Below, piece by piece: positions 55,115 to 63,287 of a DNA stretch of 63,287 nucleotides. The stretch lies in the NCBI GenBank assembly GCA_963814975.1, contig CAWFFB010000002.1:1-63287 (forward strand). The letters are read 5' to 3'. The first letter of the stretch is position 1; every line of letters begins with the position of its first letter. The notes under the pieces were generated by a model. The model ran no database searches. It was not told the DNA's origin and saw only the letters and a program-made list of their open reading frames with translations. A program made the translations under genes and the position numbers. This DNA is from CAVUXJ01 sp963814975. Lineage in GTDB: Bacteria; Acidobacteriota; Vicinamibacteria; Vicinamibacterales; CAVVIG01.

Positions 55115-55837
55115 ATGAAACGCATCCCCTGGAGCAGTCCTCGCATCGTGTTTCTCCTGGCAGTCCTCTTGCTGGCAGGCTTGGCGATCAGGAGCTATCC
55201 CACCGCAGCCGAAGCCGCGCGCGCGCTCCCGGCGCCCGCGGTCGACGCACCGCCAGGGCCGGCGGCTTCTGCCGTCGTCGTCCTTGCCGGCGGATGCTTC
55301 TGGGGCGTGCAGGGCGTGTTCCAGCACGTCAAGGGTGTCACCAGCGCCGTCTCCGGATATGCCGGGGACGACAAGGGATCGGCGCAGTATGAGCGCGTGA
55401 GCATGGGCACGACGAGACACGCGGAGTCAGTGCAGGTGACGTTCGATCCGCGCCAAATCAGCTATGGAAGGCTGCTCCAGATTTTTTTCTCGGTGGTCCA
55501 CGATCCCACGGAGCTCAATCGACAGGGCCCGGATACCGGAACGCAGTATCGCTCGGCGATCTTCCCCACAAACGCCGAGCAGGCAAGCATCGCGAAGGCG
55601 TACATCGCGCAGCTCGATCAGGCCCGTGCATTCAAGAAGGCCATCGTCACGCGCATTGAACCAGACAGAGCTTTCTATCCGGCCGAGAGCTATCATCAGG
55701 ACTTCCTGACCCGCAACCCGACGTTCCCCTATATCGTCGTCAACGACCTGCCGAAGATCGATGATCTGAAACGTGTCTTCCCCGACCTGTACCGTGCGGC
55801 CCCGGTGCTCGTCGCGAGCGTGCAATCGTCGAAGTAG
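55115..55837 (+). CDS. msrA: Peptide methionine sulfoxide reductase A, exported
   Basis: 240 residues from ATG 55115, beginning with a membrane or signal segment (IVFLLAVLLLAGLAIRSYPT). The MsrA domain has the catalytic GGCFWGVQGVFQHVKGV, SGYAGDDKGSAQYERVSMG, HAESVQVTFDP, GPDTGTQYRSAIF and YHQDFL. It repairs oxidised methionine in periplasmic or surface proteins; no second recycling Cys is evident in the tail, so it probably relies on the neighbouring thioredoxin (DipZ), of which only the tail remains. Confidence 0.93.
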   Translation: MKRIPWSSPRIVFLLAVLLLAGLAIRSYPTAAEAARALPAPAVDAPPGPAASAVVVLAGGCFWGVQGVFQHVKGVTSAVSGYAGDDKGSAQYERVSMGTTRHAESVQVTFDPRQISYGRLLQIFFSVVHDPTELNRQGPDTGTQYRSAIFPTNAEQASIAKAYIAQLDQARAFKKAIVTRIEPDRAFYPAESYHQDFLTRNPTFPYIVVNDLPKIDDLKRVFPDLYRAAPVLVASVQSSK

Positions 55838-55996
55838 CTGCCACCGCGCGGAACGGGCAGCCATAGAATCGCTGGAACGTCAGCTGTCGTGGCCACCTTG
55901 TCCATCTCCTTAGATTCGAGGCACAGCCAGAGCATCGTGTCTCCAGGCCCTGATGATGATCCGCGCGCTGCTGGCCGCAAAGACCCGGTCGGAGTG

Positions 55997-57220
55997 TCAG
56001 TCAATCGTCCACAGCGTCAACGTCGAGAGATCCTTGACGAACACCCGGTTCCCCGAGATCGCCGGCTGTGTCCACGTCGCGCTCGTCGCCACCTCGTAGC
56101 GGGCGATCGGGTCGAAGCGGGTTCGGCTGTTGCGGATTACGACCAGCTCACTGTCGTCTTCAAGGGAGAAGATCGTCTCGCCGGCCCGGGCGATGGCGGC
56201 ATGATCCGCCTGGCGAGGCTCGCTCTTCCAGAGAACCTTGCCGGTCGACAGATCGAGCGCGAAGTACTGCCCCCTGTTCAGGTGCGACAAGCCGAACAGC
56301 ACTCCGTCGGTCACCACCGCGTCACTCATGTGCATCGAGACCTCGTCGGTGTGCCAGACGTCCTCCGTCACCCACTGACCTTCGCGCGGCACGGCGCGGA
56401 ACGCCGTCACACCGTTACCACGTCCCATCTCGATCACCGTGTCCTTGTACATGAGAGGTGTCTGGCTGGTCGTCGTCGACTGCGTGGTGTACGGGCGGCT
56501 CCAGAGGAGCTGTCCGGTCGCCAGCGAGACACCGACGAAGTTCCGCTGAGTGAACGTCACGACCTGACGCGTGCCCGACAGATCGAGGACGAGCGGAGAC
56601 CCGTACGCCGGTCCGTCTCCATTCCAGCTCCATCGAACGTCCCCGGTCGCCACGTCGAATGCGGTCAGCGCGCCGGCGTCGTGCCCGCCCACGTGGAAGA
56701 TCACCAGATTGCCATCGACGAGCGGTGACATCCCGGTGTGGTACAGCGGCTCCACGGGGCCGGCCGGCTTCTGCCAGAGTCGCCGGCCGCTCTCGGCATC
56801 GAACGCCGTGACGATGCCGCTGATCCCGAGCGTAAACAGCCGGTTGTTGGCAAACGTCGGCGTAGACTTGGGTCCAGGACCGTGGGGCGCTGTGGCCGGA
56901 TTCATCTTGAACCCCGCCGCATAACTCGTACGCCAGAGCACCTTGGCGGAGCGAGCATCGAGCGCCGTCATGACCTCGTCGTCACCCTGGCGGGTGAAGA
57001 TGTACACACGGTCGCCGACGACCAGCGGCGTCGCATATCCGGTCCCAACCTCCACCTGCCATCGTTTTGTCAGCGTCGCCGGCCACGAGGCCGGTTCCCG
57101 GAAGGACGCAACCACTCCATCGCGCTTGGGTCCGCGCCATTGGGGCCAATCCTGAGCCGCCACCGCCGGAGCGAGTGCGACAACTGCCACAGCCATCCAT
57201 GCCAGTCTGTGATTTGTCAT
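55997..57220 (-). CDS. Secreted PQQ-like beta-propeller protein
   Basis: An intact 407-residue protein with a signal peptide (AWMAVAVVALAPAVAAQ). Typical repeats: DWPQWRGPKRDGVVASF, TPLVVGDRVYIFTRQGDD, VMTALDARSAKVLWRTSY, VTAFDAESGRRLWQKPAGP, LTAFDVATGDVRWSWNGDG and YFALDLSTGKVLWKSEPRQ. This BamB-like class is common in Acidobacteriota and Planctomycetes; enzymatic activity is usually not shown and PQQ-binding residues are not evident. Monocistronic. Confidence 0.88.
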   Translation of the reverse strand: MTNHRLAWMAVAVVALAPAVAAQDWPQWRGPKRDGVVASFREPASWPATLTKRWQVEVGTGYATPLVVGDRVYIFTRQGDDEVMTALDARSAKVLWRTSYAAGFKMNPATAPHGPGPKSTPTFANNRLFTLGISGIVTAFDAESGRRLWQKPAGPVEPLYHTGMSPLVDGNLVIFHVGGHDAGALTAFDVATGDVRWSWNGDGPAYGSPLVLDLSGTRQVVTFTQRNFVGVSLATGQLLWSRPYTTQSTTTSQTPLMYKDTVIEMGRGNGVTAFRAVPREGQWVTEDVWHTDEVSMHMSDAVVTDGVLFGLSHLNRGQYFALDLSTGKVLWKSEPRQADHAAIARAGETIFSLEDDSELVVIRNSRTRFDPIARYEVATSATWTQPAISGNRVFVKDLSTLTLWTID

Positions 57221-57282
57221 AGCCTTGGCCCCACATCTGTTAGTCTCAGGTGCCGATCAACTTCCCTCAATGAGAGACGCCG

Positions 57283-57492
57283 ATGAAAATCAGCGCACGC
57301 AACTCCCTTAAAGGGACGATTTCCGCCATCACCGTTGGACCTGTCAGCACCGAGGTGACGATCAAGATTGCACCGAAGCTGGAGCTGGTATCAGTGATCA
57401 CCACGAATTCATCGAAGAAGCTCAAGCTGAAGGTGGGCCAAAAGGCCTACGCGATCGTCAAGTCCGACAACGTCATCGTCGGCGTCGACTAA
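57283..57492 (+). CDS. Molybdopterin/molybdate-binding TOBE (Mop) protein
   Basis: 69 residues: one TOBE/Mop domain, MKISARNSLKGTISAITVGP, VSTEVTIKIAPKLELVSVIT and VGQKAYAIVKSDNVIVGVD. Such molbindins store molybdate as oligomers in the cytosol. The 3' end overlaps the convergent HTH-TOBE regulator by 20 bp. First gene of a molybdenum locus extending to 59777. Confidence 0.92.
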   Translation: MKISARNSLKGTISAITVGPVSTEVTIKIAPKLELVSVITTNSSKKLKLKVGQKAYAIVKSDNVIVGVD

Positions 57493-57988
57493 GGCCGCTC
57501 GTTCGAGAGGCGACTTGTCGCCTCTTCGGCGTCGGCTTTCTCCGGCTCTGCCCGGCGCGAGTCCCCAGGTCTGGGAGCCGGGCGATCATCACTTCCGTCG
57601 ACTTGACGATCGCCAGCGCATCGTCACCCCGCCGCAGTTTCAATGCACGCACAGCATCGGCGGTGATGACCGCCGTGATCGAGCGATCGCCCATCCGCAG
57701 CCGCACCTGGGCGAGGAGTCCGTCGATTCGCACCTCATCGATGAATCCCTCGAGACGATTGCGCGCGCTCAAGCCGCCCAGGGACTCGTCGGGATCGGCC
57801 GTGCGGGCGACCGGCCGGTCCGCCGGTTGCTGGTGCGTCATGAGGCGGTCGATCTCCGCATCCGAGACCCGATGGTGACCACCCTCGGTACGTGTCGTCC
57901 GCACGTGGCCCGTGTGGACCCATCGTTTGAGCGTGGAGTACGCGACACCTAGACGGTCGGCCGCCGTTCTCACGGTGACGAGTGCCAT
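57473..57988 (-). CDS. HTH (MerR/excisionase-type) plus TOBE regulator, molybdate-responsive
   Basis: 171 residues from ATG 57988. The N-terminal helix-turn-helix VRTAADRLGVAYSTLKRWVH, TGHVRTTRTEGGHHRVSDAE is of the MerR/excisionase type; a linker and one TOBE domain (RNRLEGFIDEVRIDGLLAQV, VITADAVRALKLRRGDDALA, IVKSTEVMIA) follow, then a basic tail. By analogy with ModE it would sense molybdate and repress uptake genes, though ModE uses a different HTH. A TCGTATCAT word precedes it (58018 to 58026). Confidence 0.85.
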   Translation of the reverse strand: MALVTVRTAADRLGVAYSTLKRWVHTGHVRTTRTEGGHHRVSDAEIDRLMTHQQPADRPVARTADPDESLGGLSARNRLEGFIDEVRIDGLLAQVRLRMGDRSITAVITADAVRALKLRRGDDALAIVKSTEVMIARLPDLGTRAGQSRRKPTPKRRQVASRTSGLSRRRR

Positions 57989-58336
57989 GCGGTTCCCTTC
58001 GTCACAAGTCAACCGAATCGTATCATCACCGGCCCGCTTTGCGAGCGGCGCCTGAGAGCGATACGCGAGTTGTACAGAGATCGACGGCCTCGGGCGACAG
58101 CTGGGACTTCGTGCCCTGCATCCACTGATTGCGCGGGCTCACGCGACAAGCCTCAAGCGGCACGGTAGGCGGGAGAACCAGCGGTTGTGACATGATGCTG
58201 GGGTCATGCCGAAACGGCTCGATCTCTCTAATCATTCGTATCATATTGATCTAACCAGCCACATACTGTACAAGACACTGCCGTGTTTCATCGTTGGGAG
58301 ACCGCAGTGGTTGGGCGTTTGTGAGGATTGGGAGGG
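57989..58336. promoter_or_regulatory. Divergent control region of the molybdenum locus
   Basis: Contains TCGTATCAT at 58018 to 58026 and again at 58236 to 58244, one near each divergent gene. A minus-strand frame (58244 to 58026, QPLVLPPTVPLEACRVSPRN) is unrecognised and probably spurious. Confidence 0.35.
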
Positions 58337-58864
58337 ATGATGGCGAGGCGAGGAATGGTCAGCCGTGCCTTCGGCTGCGCGTTGTTGGTGTTGACGGTTC
58401 CCGATGGGCTCCAGGCGGGACAATCCCCAGCCGCGACGCCGGCAACGCTCACGATTGCGGGGGATGTTGGCAAGACGCTCACGTTGGCGCCCACGGAGCT
58501 GAAGGCCCTGCCCCGGGCGCGTGTGGAAGTGAAGACTGAAGATGGGATCACGAACATCTATGAGGGGGTCCTCGTCGGCGAATTGCTGAAACGTGCCGGC
58601 GTGCCGCTCGGCGCCGAACTGCGCGGAAATGCCGTCGCGAGTTACGTCGTGGCGAGCGCCGCCGACGGGTACCAAGTCGTGTTCTCGCTCGCCGAGCTCG
58701 ATCCCGCTTTCACAAGCAGCGAGATCATGGTGGCCGATACCATCGACGGCAAGCCGCTATTTGGCTACCAGGGCCCGTTGCGGATCGTCGCCCCCAAAGA
58801 CCTTCGGGGCGCCCGCTCGATCCGGATGCTCGAACGCCTTGATGTGGTTCGGCTCCGAAAGTAA
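58337..58864 (+). CDS. Periplasmic molybdopterin-binding-like protein
   Basis: 175 residues; signal peptide (AFGCALLVLTVPDGLQAGQ). The domain TLTIAGDVGKTLTLAPTELK, RVEVKTEDGITNIYEGVLVG ELLKRAGVP and LFGYQGPLRIVAPKDLRGAR resembles a shortened oxidoreductase molybdopterin-binding (SUOX-like) fold. The catalytic Cys of sulfite oxidases is not visible, so binding rather than catalysis is likely. Lies before modA. Confidence 0.8.
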   Translation: MMARRGMVSRAFGCALLVLTVPDGLQAGQSPAATPATLTIAGDVGKTLTLAPTELKALPRARVEVKTEDGITNIYEGVLVGELLKRAGVPLGAELRGNAVASYVVASAADGYQVVFSLAELDPAFTSSEIMVADTIDGKPLFGYQGPLRIVAPKDLRGARSIRMLERLDVVRLRK

Positions 58865-58934
58865 CGCGATGAGTCCTGCGCGATCCGCGATTCGCGAATC
58901 CGTGGGTCGGCAGTCGACAGCGGTGAGAGTCACG

Positions 58935-59720
58935 ATGTCACGTTCCATCAGTCGACGGCTGCGCTGGCTTGCTCTGACGTGGCTGCTGCTCGCCGTGCCG
59001 TCGGAGCTGGCGGCTCAGCGCCCCCCCACCATCGCAGCGGCGGCGAATCTCAACTTCGCGCTCACTGAGATCGCGAAACAGTTCGAGCGCGCTCAGGGCA
59101 CGCGCGTGGAGCTGGTATTCGGCGCATCCGGCACCCTGACGCGGCAGATCCAGGACGGAGCGCCGTTCGAGATGTTCCTGGCGGCCGACGAGGAGTTCCC
59201 GAATCAGCTGGCGGCGGCCGGCCTGACCCGTGATGCCGGCGTGGTGTATGCCGTGGGGCGCCTGGTGATCTTCGCGCCCAAGGGTTCGCCGCTCAAGGTG
59301 GACGAGCGGCTCGAAGGCCTTGCGCGGTTGCTGGAGGCGGGCCGCGCCACCCGCTTTGCCGTCGCCAATCCCGCGGTGGCACCGTACGGCCGCGCGGCGG
59401 AAGCGCTGCTCCGCAAGCGCGGGCTGTGGGACGCGCTGCGTCCGAACCTGGTGCTCGGCGACAGCATCACGCAGGCGGCGCAGTTCGCGACGACCGGGAA
59501 CGCGGTGGGCGGCCTCATCGCCTACTCCATCGTGCTGGGCCCGGGCTTCGCCGACCGTGGCACGTACGCCGTGATTCCCGACGCGGACTATCCAGCGCTG
59601 CGCCAACGCATGGTGCTGCTCAAGCGGGCTGGCGCAGTCGCGGCACAGTTTTACGCCTATCTCCGCAGCGAGGCCGCACGCGCGATTCTCCGCAAACACG
59701 GCTTCACGGTACCAGAATAG
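58935..59720 (+). CDS. modA: Molybdate ABC transporter substrate-binding protein
   Basis: 261 residues from ATG 58935. Signal peptide LRWLALTWLLLAVPSELAAQ, then AAAANLNFALTEIAKQFERA, VELVFGASGTLTRQIQDGAP, EMFLAADEEFPNQLAAAGL, FAVANPAVAPYGRAAEALL and IPDADYPALRQRMVLLKRAG: all ModA landmarks. Captures molybdate in the periplasm. The frame is open upstream to 58593 only by overlap. Followed six bases later by a truncated modB. Confidence 0.95.
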   Translation: MSRSISRRLRWLALTWLLLAVPSELAAQRPPTIAAAANLNFALTEIAKQFERAQGTRVELVFGASGTLTRQIQDGAPFEMFLAADEEFPNQLAAAGLTRDAGVVYAVGRLVIFAPKGSPLKVDERLEGLARLLEAGRATRFAVANPAVAPYGRAAEALLRKRGLWDALRPNLVLGDSITQAAQFATTGNAVGGLIAYSIVLGPGFADRGTYAVIPDADYPALRQRMVLLKRAGAVAAQFYAYLRSEAARAILRKHGFTVPE

Positions 59721-59726
59721 CCGTCC

Positions 59727-59777
59727 ATGGACTGGACCGCCCTCCGAGTCTCCAGCCAGCCTCGCACCGGAACTTGA
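59727..59777 (+). pseudogene. Molybdate permease modB, 5' stub
   Basis: ATG 59727 begins MDWTALRVS, exactly as ModB proteins start, then leaves the family within nine codons and stops at 59777. The rest of modB and modC are absent. Confidence 0.5.
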
Positions 59778-60058
59778 CGTCAAGCGGAATGGGCCCGCTG
59801 CCCAGGACGAGCCATCTCTAGCCATTAGCCATCAGTAGCCATCGGCGCAAAGGTGCGACTGCGGATACCCGTTCGAAATGGAACCCTGCGGTCGCCGTCG
59901 TGGCCCGCGTCGGCCTCCGGCGTTGATGCTTGCCTCGTCTTCCGCTTGGGCCCCACTCACGAGAGAAACTGTCGTGTCCATATTACAATTGAGACGTTCT
60001 GAGTCGATTTGAAGATCGTGTCAATCCGATCTAAAGTCTTTAAGCTCAGGAGGTCTGG
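59778..60058. other. Intergenic stretch before the TonB-dependent receptor
   Basis: No gene seen. GTGTCCATATTACAATTGAG near 59972 may hold a promoter (TTACAAT). AGGAGG at 60048 to 60053 is the ribosome-binding site of the receptor. Confidence 0.35.
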
Positions 60059-63000
60059 GTGGTCCATCGGCGAAGGGCGGTACGGGTGTGGCTGTGCGTG
60101 CTGACGTGGCTGGTTGTGTCGTCGACGCCGGCGGGAGCGCAGGTGGGCGCCGGTGCGTTCACTGGGGACGTGTCGGATCAAGCGGGCAGGGCCGTGCCGG
60201 GCGCGACCGTGACCGTGACGTCGGTCGGGACCAATCTGTCGCGCATCTCGGTCACCGGCCCCGACGGCCGCTACTCCGTCCCTGGACTCTTGCCGGGTTC
60301 GTATCAGGTCGTGGTCGAGACTAGCGGATTCCGCCCGCTCACGCGGGAAGGGCTCCGCCTCGCCACCGGAGAAACCGTCCGACTCGATCTGCAGCTCGAG
60401 GTCGGCGGACTGACCGAGGCGATCACGGTGACGGCCGACGCCCCGCTGCTGCGCAGCGAGACCTCGGGACTCGGGCAGGTCGTCGACAACAGGAAGGTGG
60501 TCGACCTCCCCCTCAACGGCCGCAGCTTTATCACCCTCGCCAGCCTCGCGCCCGGCGTGGCGCTGCCGCCCGGGTCGTCGCTGCCGCGCATCAACGGCGG
60601 GCGACCTCGGACCAACGAGTATCTCTTCGACGGCATTTCGGTGCTGCAACCCGAGCCCGGGCAGGTCGCGTTCTTTCCGAACATCGATGCCATCCAGGAG
60701 TTCAAGATCGAAAGCAACAGTCCGCCTGCCGAGTTCGGGCGCTTCAATGGCGGCGTGGTGAACCTGACCACCAAGGCTGGCAGCAATGCCGTGCGCGGCA
60801 CGGCTCTTCGAGTTCCTGCGAAACGAGGCCCTGAATGCCAGGAACTTCTTCGCCACCTCGAATCCCGTCAAGCCCCAGTTCCGCCGCAATCAATTCGGCG
60901 GCGTGATCGGCGGGCCGATTCGGCGGAACCGGACGTTCTTCTTCGCCGACTATCAAGGGCAGCGACAGACGATTGGACGCACGGTCATCTCAACCGTCCC
61001 CACGCTGTTGCAGCGTCAAGGCGTGTTCACCGAAGCGATCGGCGGCCGCGTGCCGGCCATTTACGATCCGGCCACGACGGCTTCTGGCACCACCGGCGCA
61101 CTCAACGCGCAGCCGGTTTCCCGGCAATACGATTCCCGATCGGGCGGATGGATCCGGTCGCCCTCGAGCTGTTACAGCGGTATCCCCTGCCGACGGGCGC
61201 CGGGACCGCCAACAACTACCGGCGAGTCGACAATGAAACCGTCGATCAGGACCAGTTCAGTGTGCGCATCGACCACTCGGTTCGCAACGAACAAGGATCA
61301 GGTGTTCGGACGCTTGACCCGGTTCCGGGAAGAGTTCATTCCGGTCGACGCCCCTGCCAGAGGGCAGCGGCGTCACCACGGGAACGCTCGGCCCCCAAGA
61401 TACGACCTCCTCGTCATTTGCCTCCAGCTACCAGCGGACGTTCTCGGATCGCCTCCTGAACGAGCTTCGGTTCGGCGACACGAGGCGGACGGTTGGCCGA
61501 ACGGCCGCTCAATTGAGCGGGTCCGCCTCGGCGAGCCTGACTCTTCCGGGCATTCCGTCGAATGCCCGGTTTCCAAACACGCTGCCGACATTTCTCATCG
61601 CCGGCTATCAGCAGCTCGGATCGCCGCCGAACACGGCGTCCGATTTCAGCACGAGCGTGACGCAGATTGCCGATTCCCTGTCGTGGCTGAAGGGCCGACA
61701 CAGTATCAAGTTGGGCGCCGACTTGCGGTGGGAGCGCCTCAACGTGGTTCAACCACCATCGCCGACCGGATCGTTCACGTTCAGCAACCTCTTCACCGAC
61801 CTTCCCGGGGTGGCCAACACGGGAACCCCGCTGGCCAGCTTTCTTCTCGGTCAGGTTCAGCAGTTCTCGATCGACCTGCAGCAGGATCAGATTCGGAACC
61901 GGGCGCATTCCGAGGAGTACTTCATCCAGGACGACTGGCGAGTGTCGGATCGTTTCACGGTGAACGGGGGCGTGCGCTACACGTTGAACTTCCCCTCGAC
62001 GGAAGAGAACAACCAGGCGGCCGTCTTCAACCTGCAGACCCAACAACTGGAGTATCTCGGACAGGATGGCCAGCCGCGCGCGGCCCGCCAGCTCCACAAG
62101 CTCAACTTCGGGCCGCGTCTCGGCGTCGTCGGGCGGGTGACGGACAAGACCGTGGTCCGGACCGGCTACGGCCATGGTCTGGATCGAGCAGGCCGGGATT
62201 ACGACGCCGTTCACGACGCCGGTCTTTCCGTTCCTGCAGACGGTGTCTCAGCGCACGCTCGACAACATCGTCCCCGCCTTCACCCTCGCCGACTGGACCG
62301 CGAGTCGAACCCATTGCGCTGACGCCGGATGCGGGCCTGGGCCAGGGCGTCTTTGCCGTGGACCGCGATCTCGGGTCGGGTTACGTGCAGCAGTGGAATG
62401 CGTCCGTTCAACGCGAGCTCACGTCGGACATCTCGATCGAAGTCGCCTACATCGGCTCGATGATCACCCACGTCGGCATTCCCGACACCAACCTGAACCA
62501 GCTGACCGTCGAACAGCTCGCGCAGGGTTCTGCGCTGCAGCAGCGCGTGCCGAATCCGTACTTCGGCACCATCCCGCGATCCTCATCGCTGGGAGATCCG
62601 ACGATCCCTGTGGCCCAGCTGCTCAAGCCGTATCCGCAGTACACAACGCGTCAGTCTCTACCGGAACAACGTCGGGACGACGCTCTATCACGGCGCCTAC
62701 GTCAAGCTCGAGCAGCGGTTCTCGCGTGGCCTGTCGTATCTCGTGAGCTATACGCGCTCGAAGCTCGAGGACGATGCGTCGTCGGTCTTCGACGCGTCGA
62801 TTCTGACCGGGCCGATTGCCAACTACCCGGTCGCCGACAGCTTCAATCGAAGCCTCGAGCGCGACTACTCGAACGGAGACACGCCGCACGTGTTCGTCTC
62901 GTCGGCCGTCTGGGACATCCCGTTCGGCACGAACCGGCGGTACCGGGCTCGAGGCGTCCTCGGAGCGCTCGTGAACGACTGGACGCTGACGGGCGTGCTC

Positions 63001-63287
63001 ACGCTGCAATCGGGCATGCCCATCGCCGTCACGCAAGCCACGAACAACAACGCGTTCGCGGGATTCGGGACACAGCGGCCCAACCTCACAGGGGACCCGA
63101 CGCTTCCGGCCGACGAGCGATCGGTGAGCCGATGGTTCAACACCAGCGCGTTCACGACCGCGCCCCCGTTCACCCTTGGAACGAGCTCGCGCAATCCGGT
63201 CCGAGGCCCCTCCTACCGCAATCTCGACGTCGCCGTGATTCGCCGCGTGTCGCTCCCCGCGAGCAAGGCCCTCGAAATCCGGGCCGA
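60059..63287 (+). pseudogene. TonB-dependent receptor with CarboxypepD_reg domain (frameshifted, runs off the edge)
   Basis: GTG 60059 with AGGAGG five bases before it. A signal peptide ends PAGAQ; then a carboxypeptidase-regulatory-like domain (GAFTGDVSDQAGRAVPGATV, GPDGRYSVPGLLPGSYQVVV), a plug (VVDLPLNGRSFITLASLAPG, PRTNEYLFDGISVLQPE, IEEF-like IQEFKIESNSPPAEFGRFNG), and barrel strands (RRNQFGGVIGGPIRRNRTFF, HSIKLGADLRWERLN, YFIQDDWRVSDRFTVNGGV). This Oar-like class imports large substrates across the outer membrane. Frame changes near 60800, 61125, 61310, 62170, 62330 and 62650; the C-terminus lies beyond 63287. Confidence 0.85.

Noticed and set aside
1..63287. CRISPR arrays, rRNA or tRNA genes
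   Set aside because: No regularly spaced short repeats and no rRNA or tRNA consensus seen on either strand.

Overview
Organism and sequence quality. The window is GC-rich chromosomal DNA. Its gene content fits Acidobacteriota, most likely the Vicinamibacteria side: serine/threonine kinases fused to PD40/TolB-like propellers, a carboxypeptidase-regulatory-type TonB-dependent receptor, PQQ-like propellers, a DUF5916 outer-membrane protein, and small secreted lipocalin-like proteins. This placement is inference; no rRNA or tRNA gene was seen. Many reading frames carry one-base indels, often in short homopolymers, next to perfectly intact genes. Genes called pseudogene for frameshifts may therefore include residual assembly errors.

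Region 1 to about 42 kb: a cassette-like zone. An imperfect palindromic repeat of roughly 86 bp (arms ending GGGATTACTCC and GGAGTAATCCC, inner parts AGTGGCGA and TCGCCACT) occurs about sixteen times, every copy I found in the same orientation. Between copies lie units of one to three genes: two copies of a DUF4188 gene, four kinase-propeller loci, a methyltransferase plus PfkB kinase pair, a sulfatase, a lipocalin-like plus Sir2 pair, a ferredoxin plus reductase pair, outer-membrane barrels, and an OsmC plus FAD oxidoreductase pair. The repeat is also where mobile DNA has landed: two IS30 copies and one stray IS30 end, an IS110/IS1111-type element, and fragments that look like a class C group II intron. 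Kinase genes start a few bases after a TATAATC box, which itself lies about 22 bp from a repeat end, so they look leaderless. Detached kinase heads and tails are scattered through the zone.

Region 34 to 46 kb: recombination debris. It holds an rve-type IS with clear inverted repeats, a tyrosine recombinase remnant whose catalytic Tyr position reads Ser, an IS91-type transposase with its tyrosine recombinase partner, and a truncated IS110 transposase.

Region 46 to 63 kb: more conventional, largely intact genes and no copy of the repeat. These are an M20 peptidase, an ABM-domain protein, and a minus-strand run of a DUF5916 outer-membrane protein, an octaheme cytochrome c, a secreted protein and a DUF2231 membrane protein. 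Then come a chrB-like gene, a DipZ tail with msrA, a PQQ-like propeller, and a molybdenum locus (Mop, HTH-TOBE regulator, molybdopterin-binding protein, modA, and a modB stub of about nine recognisable codons). A frameshifted TonB-dependent receptor runs off the right edge.
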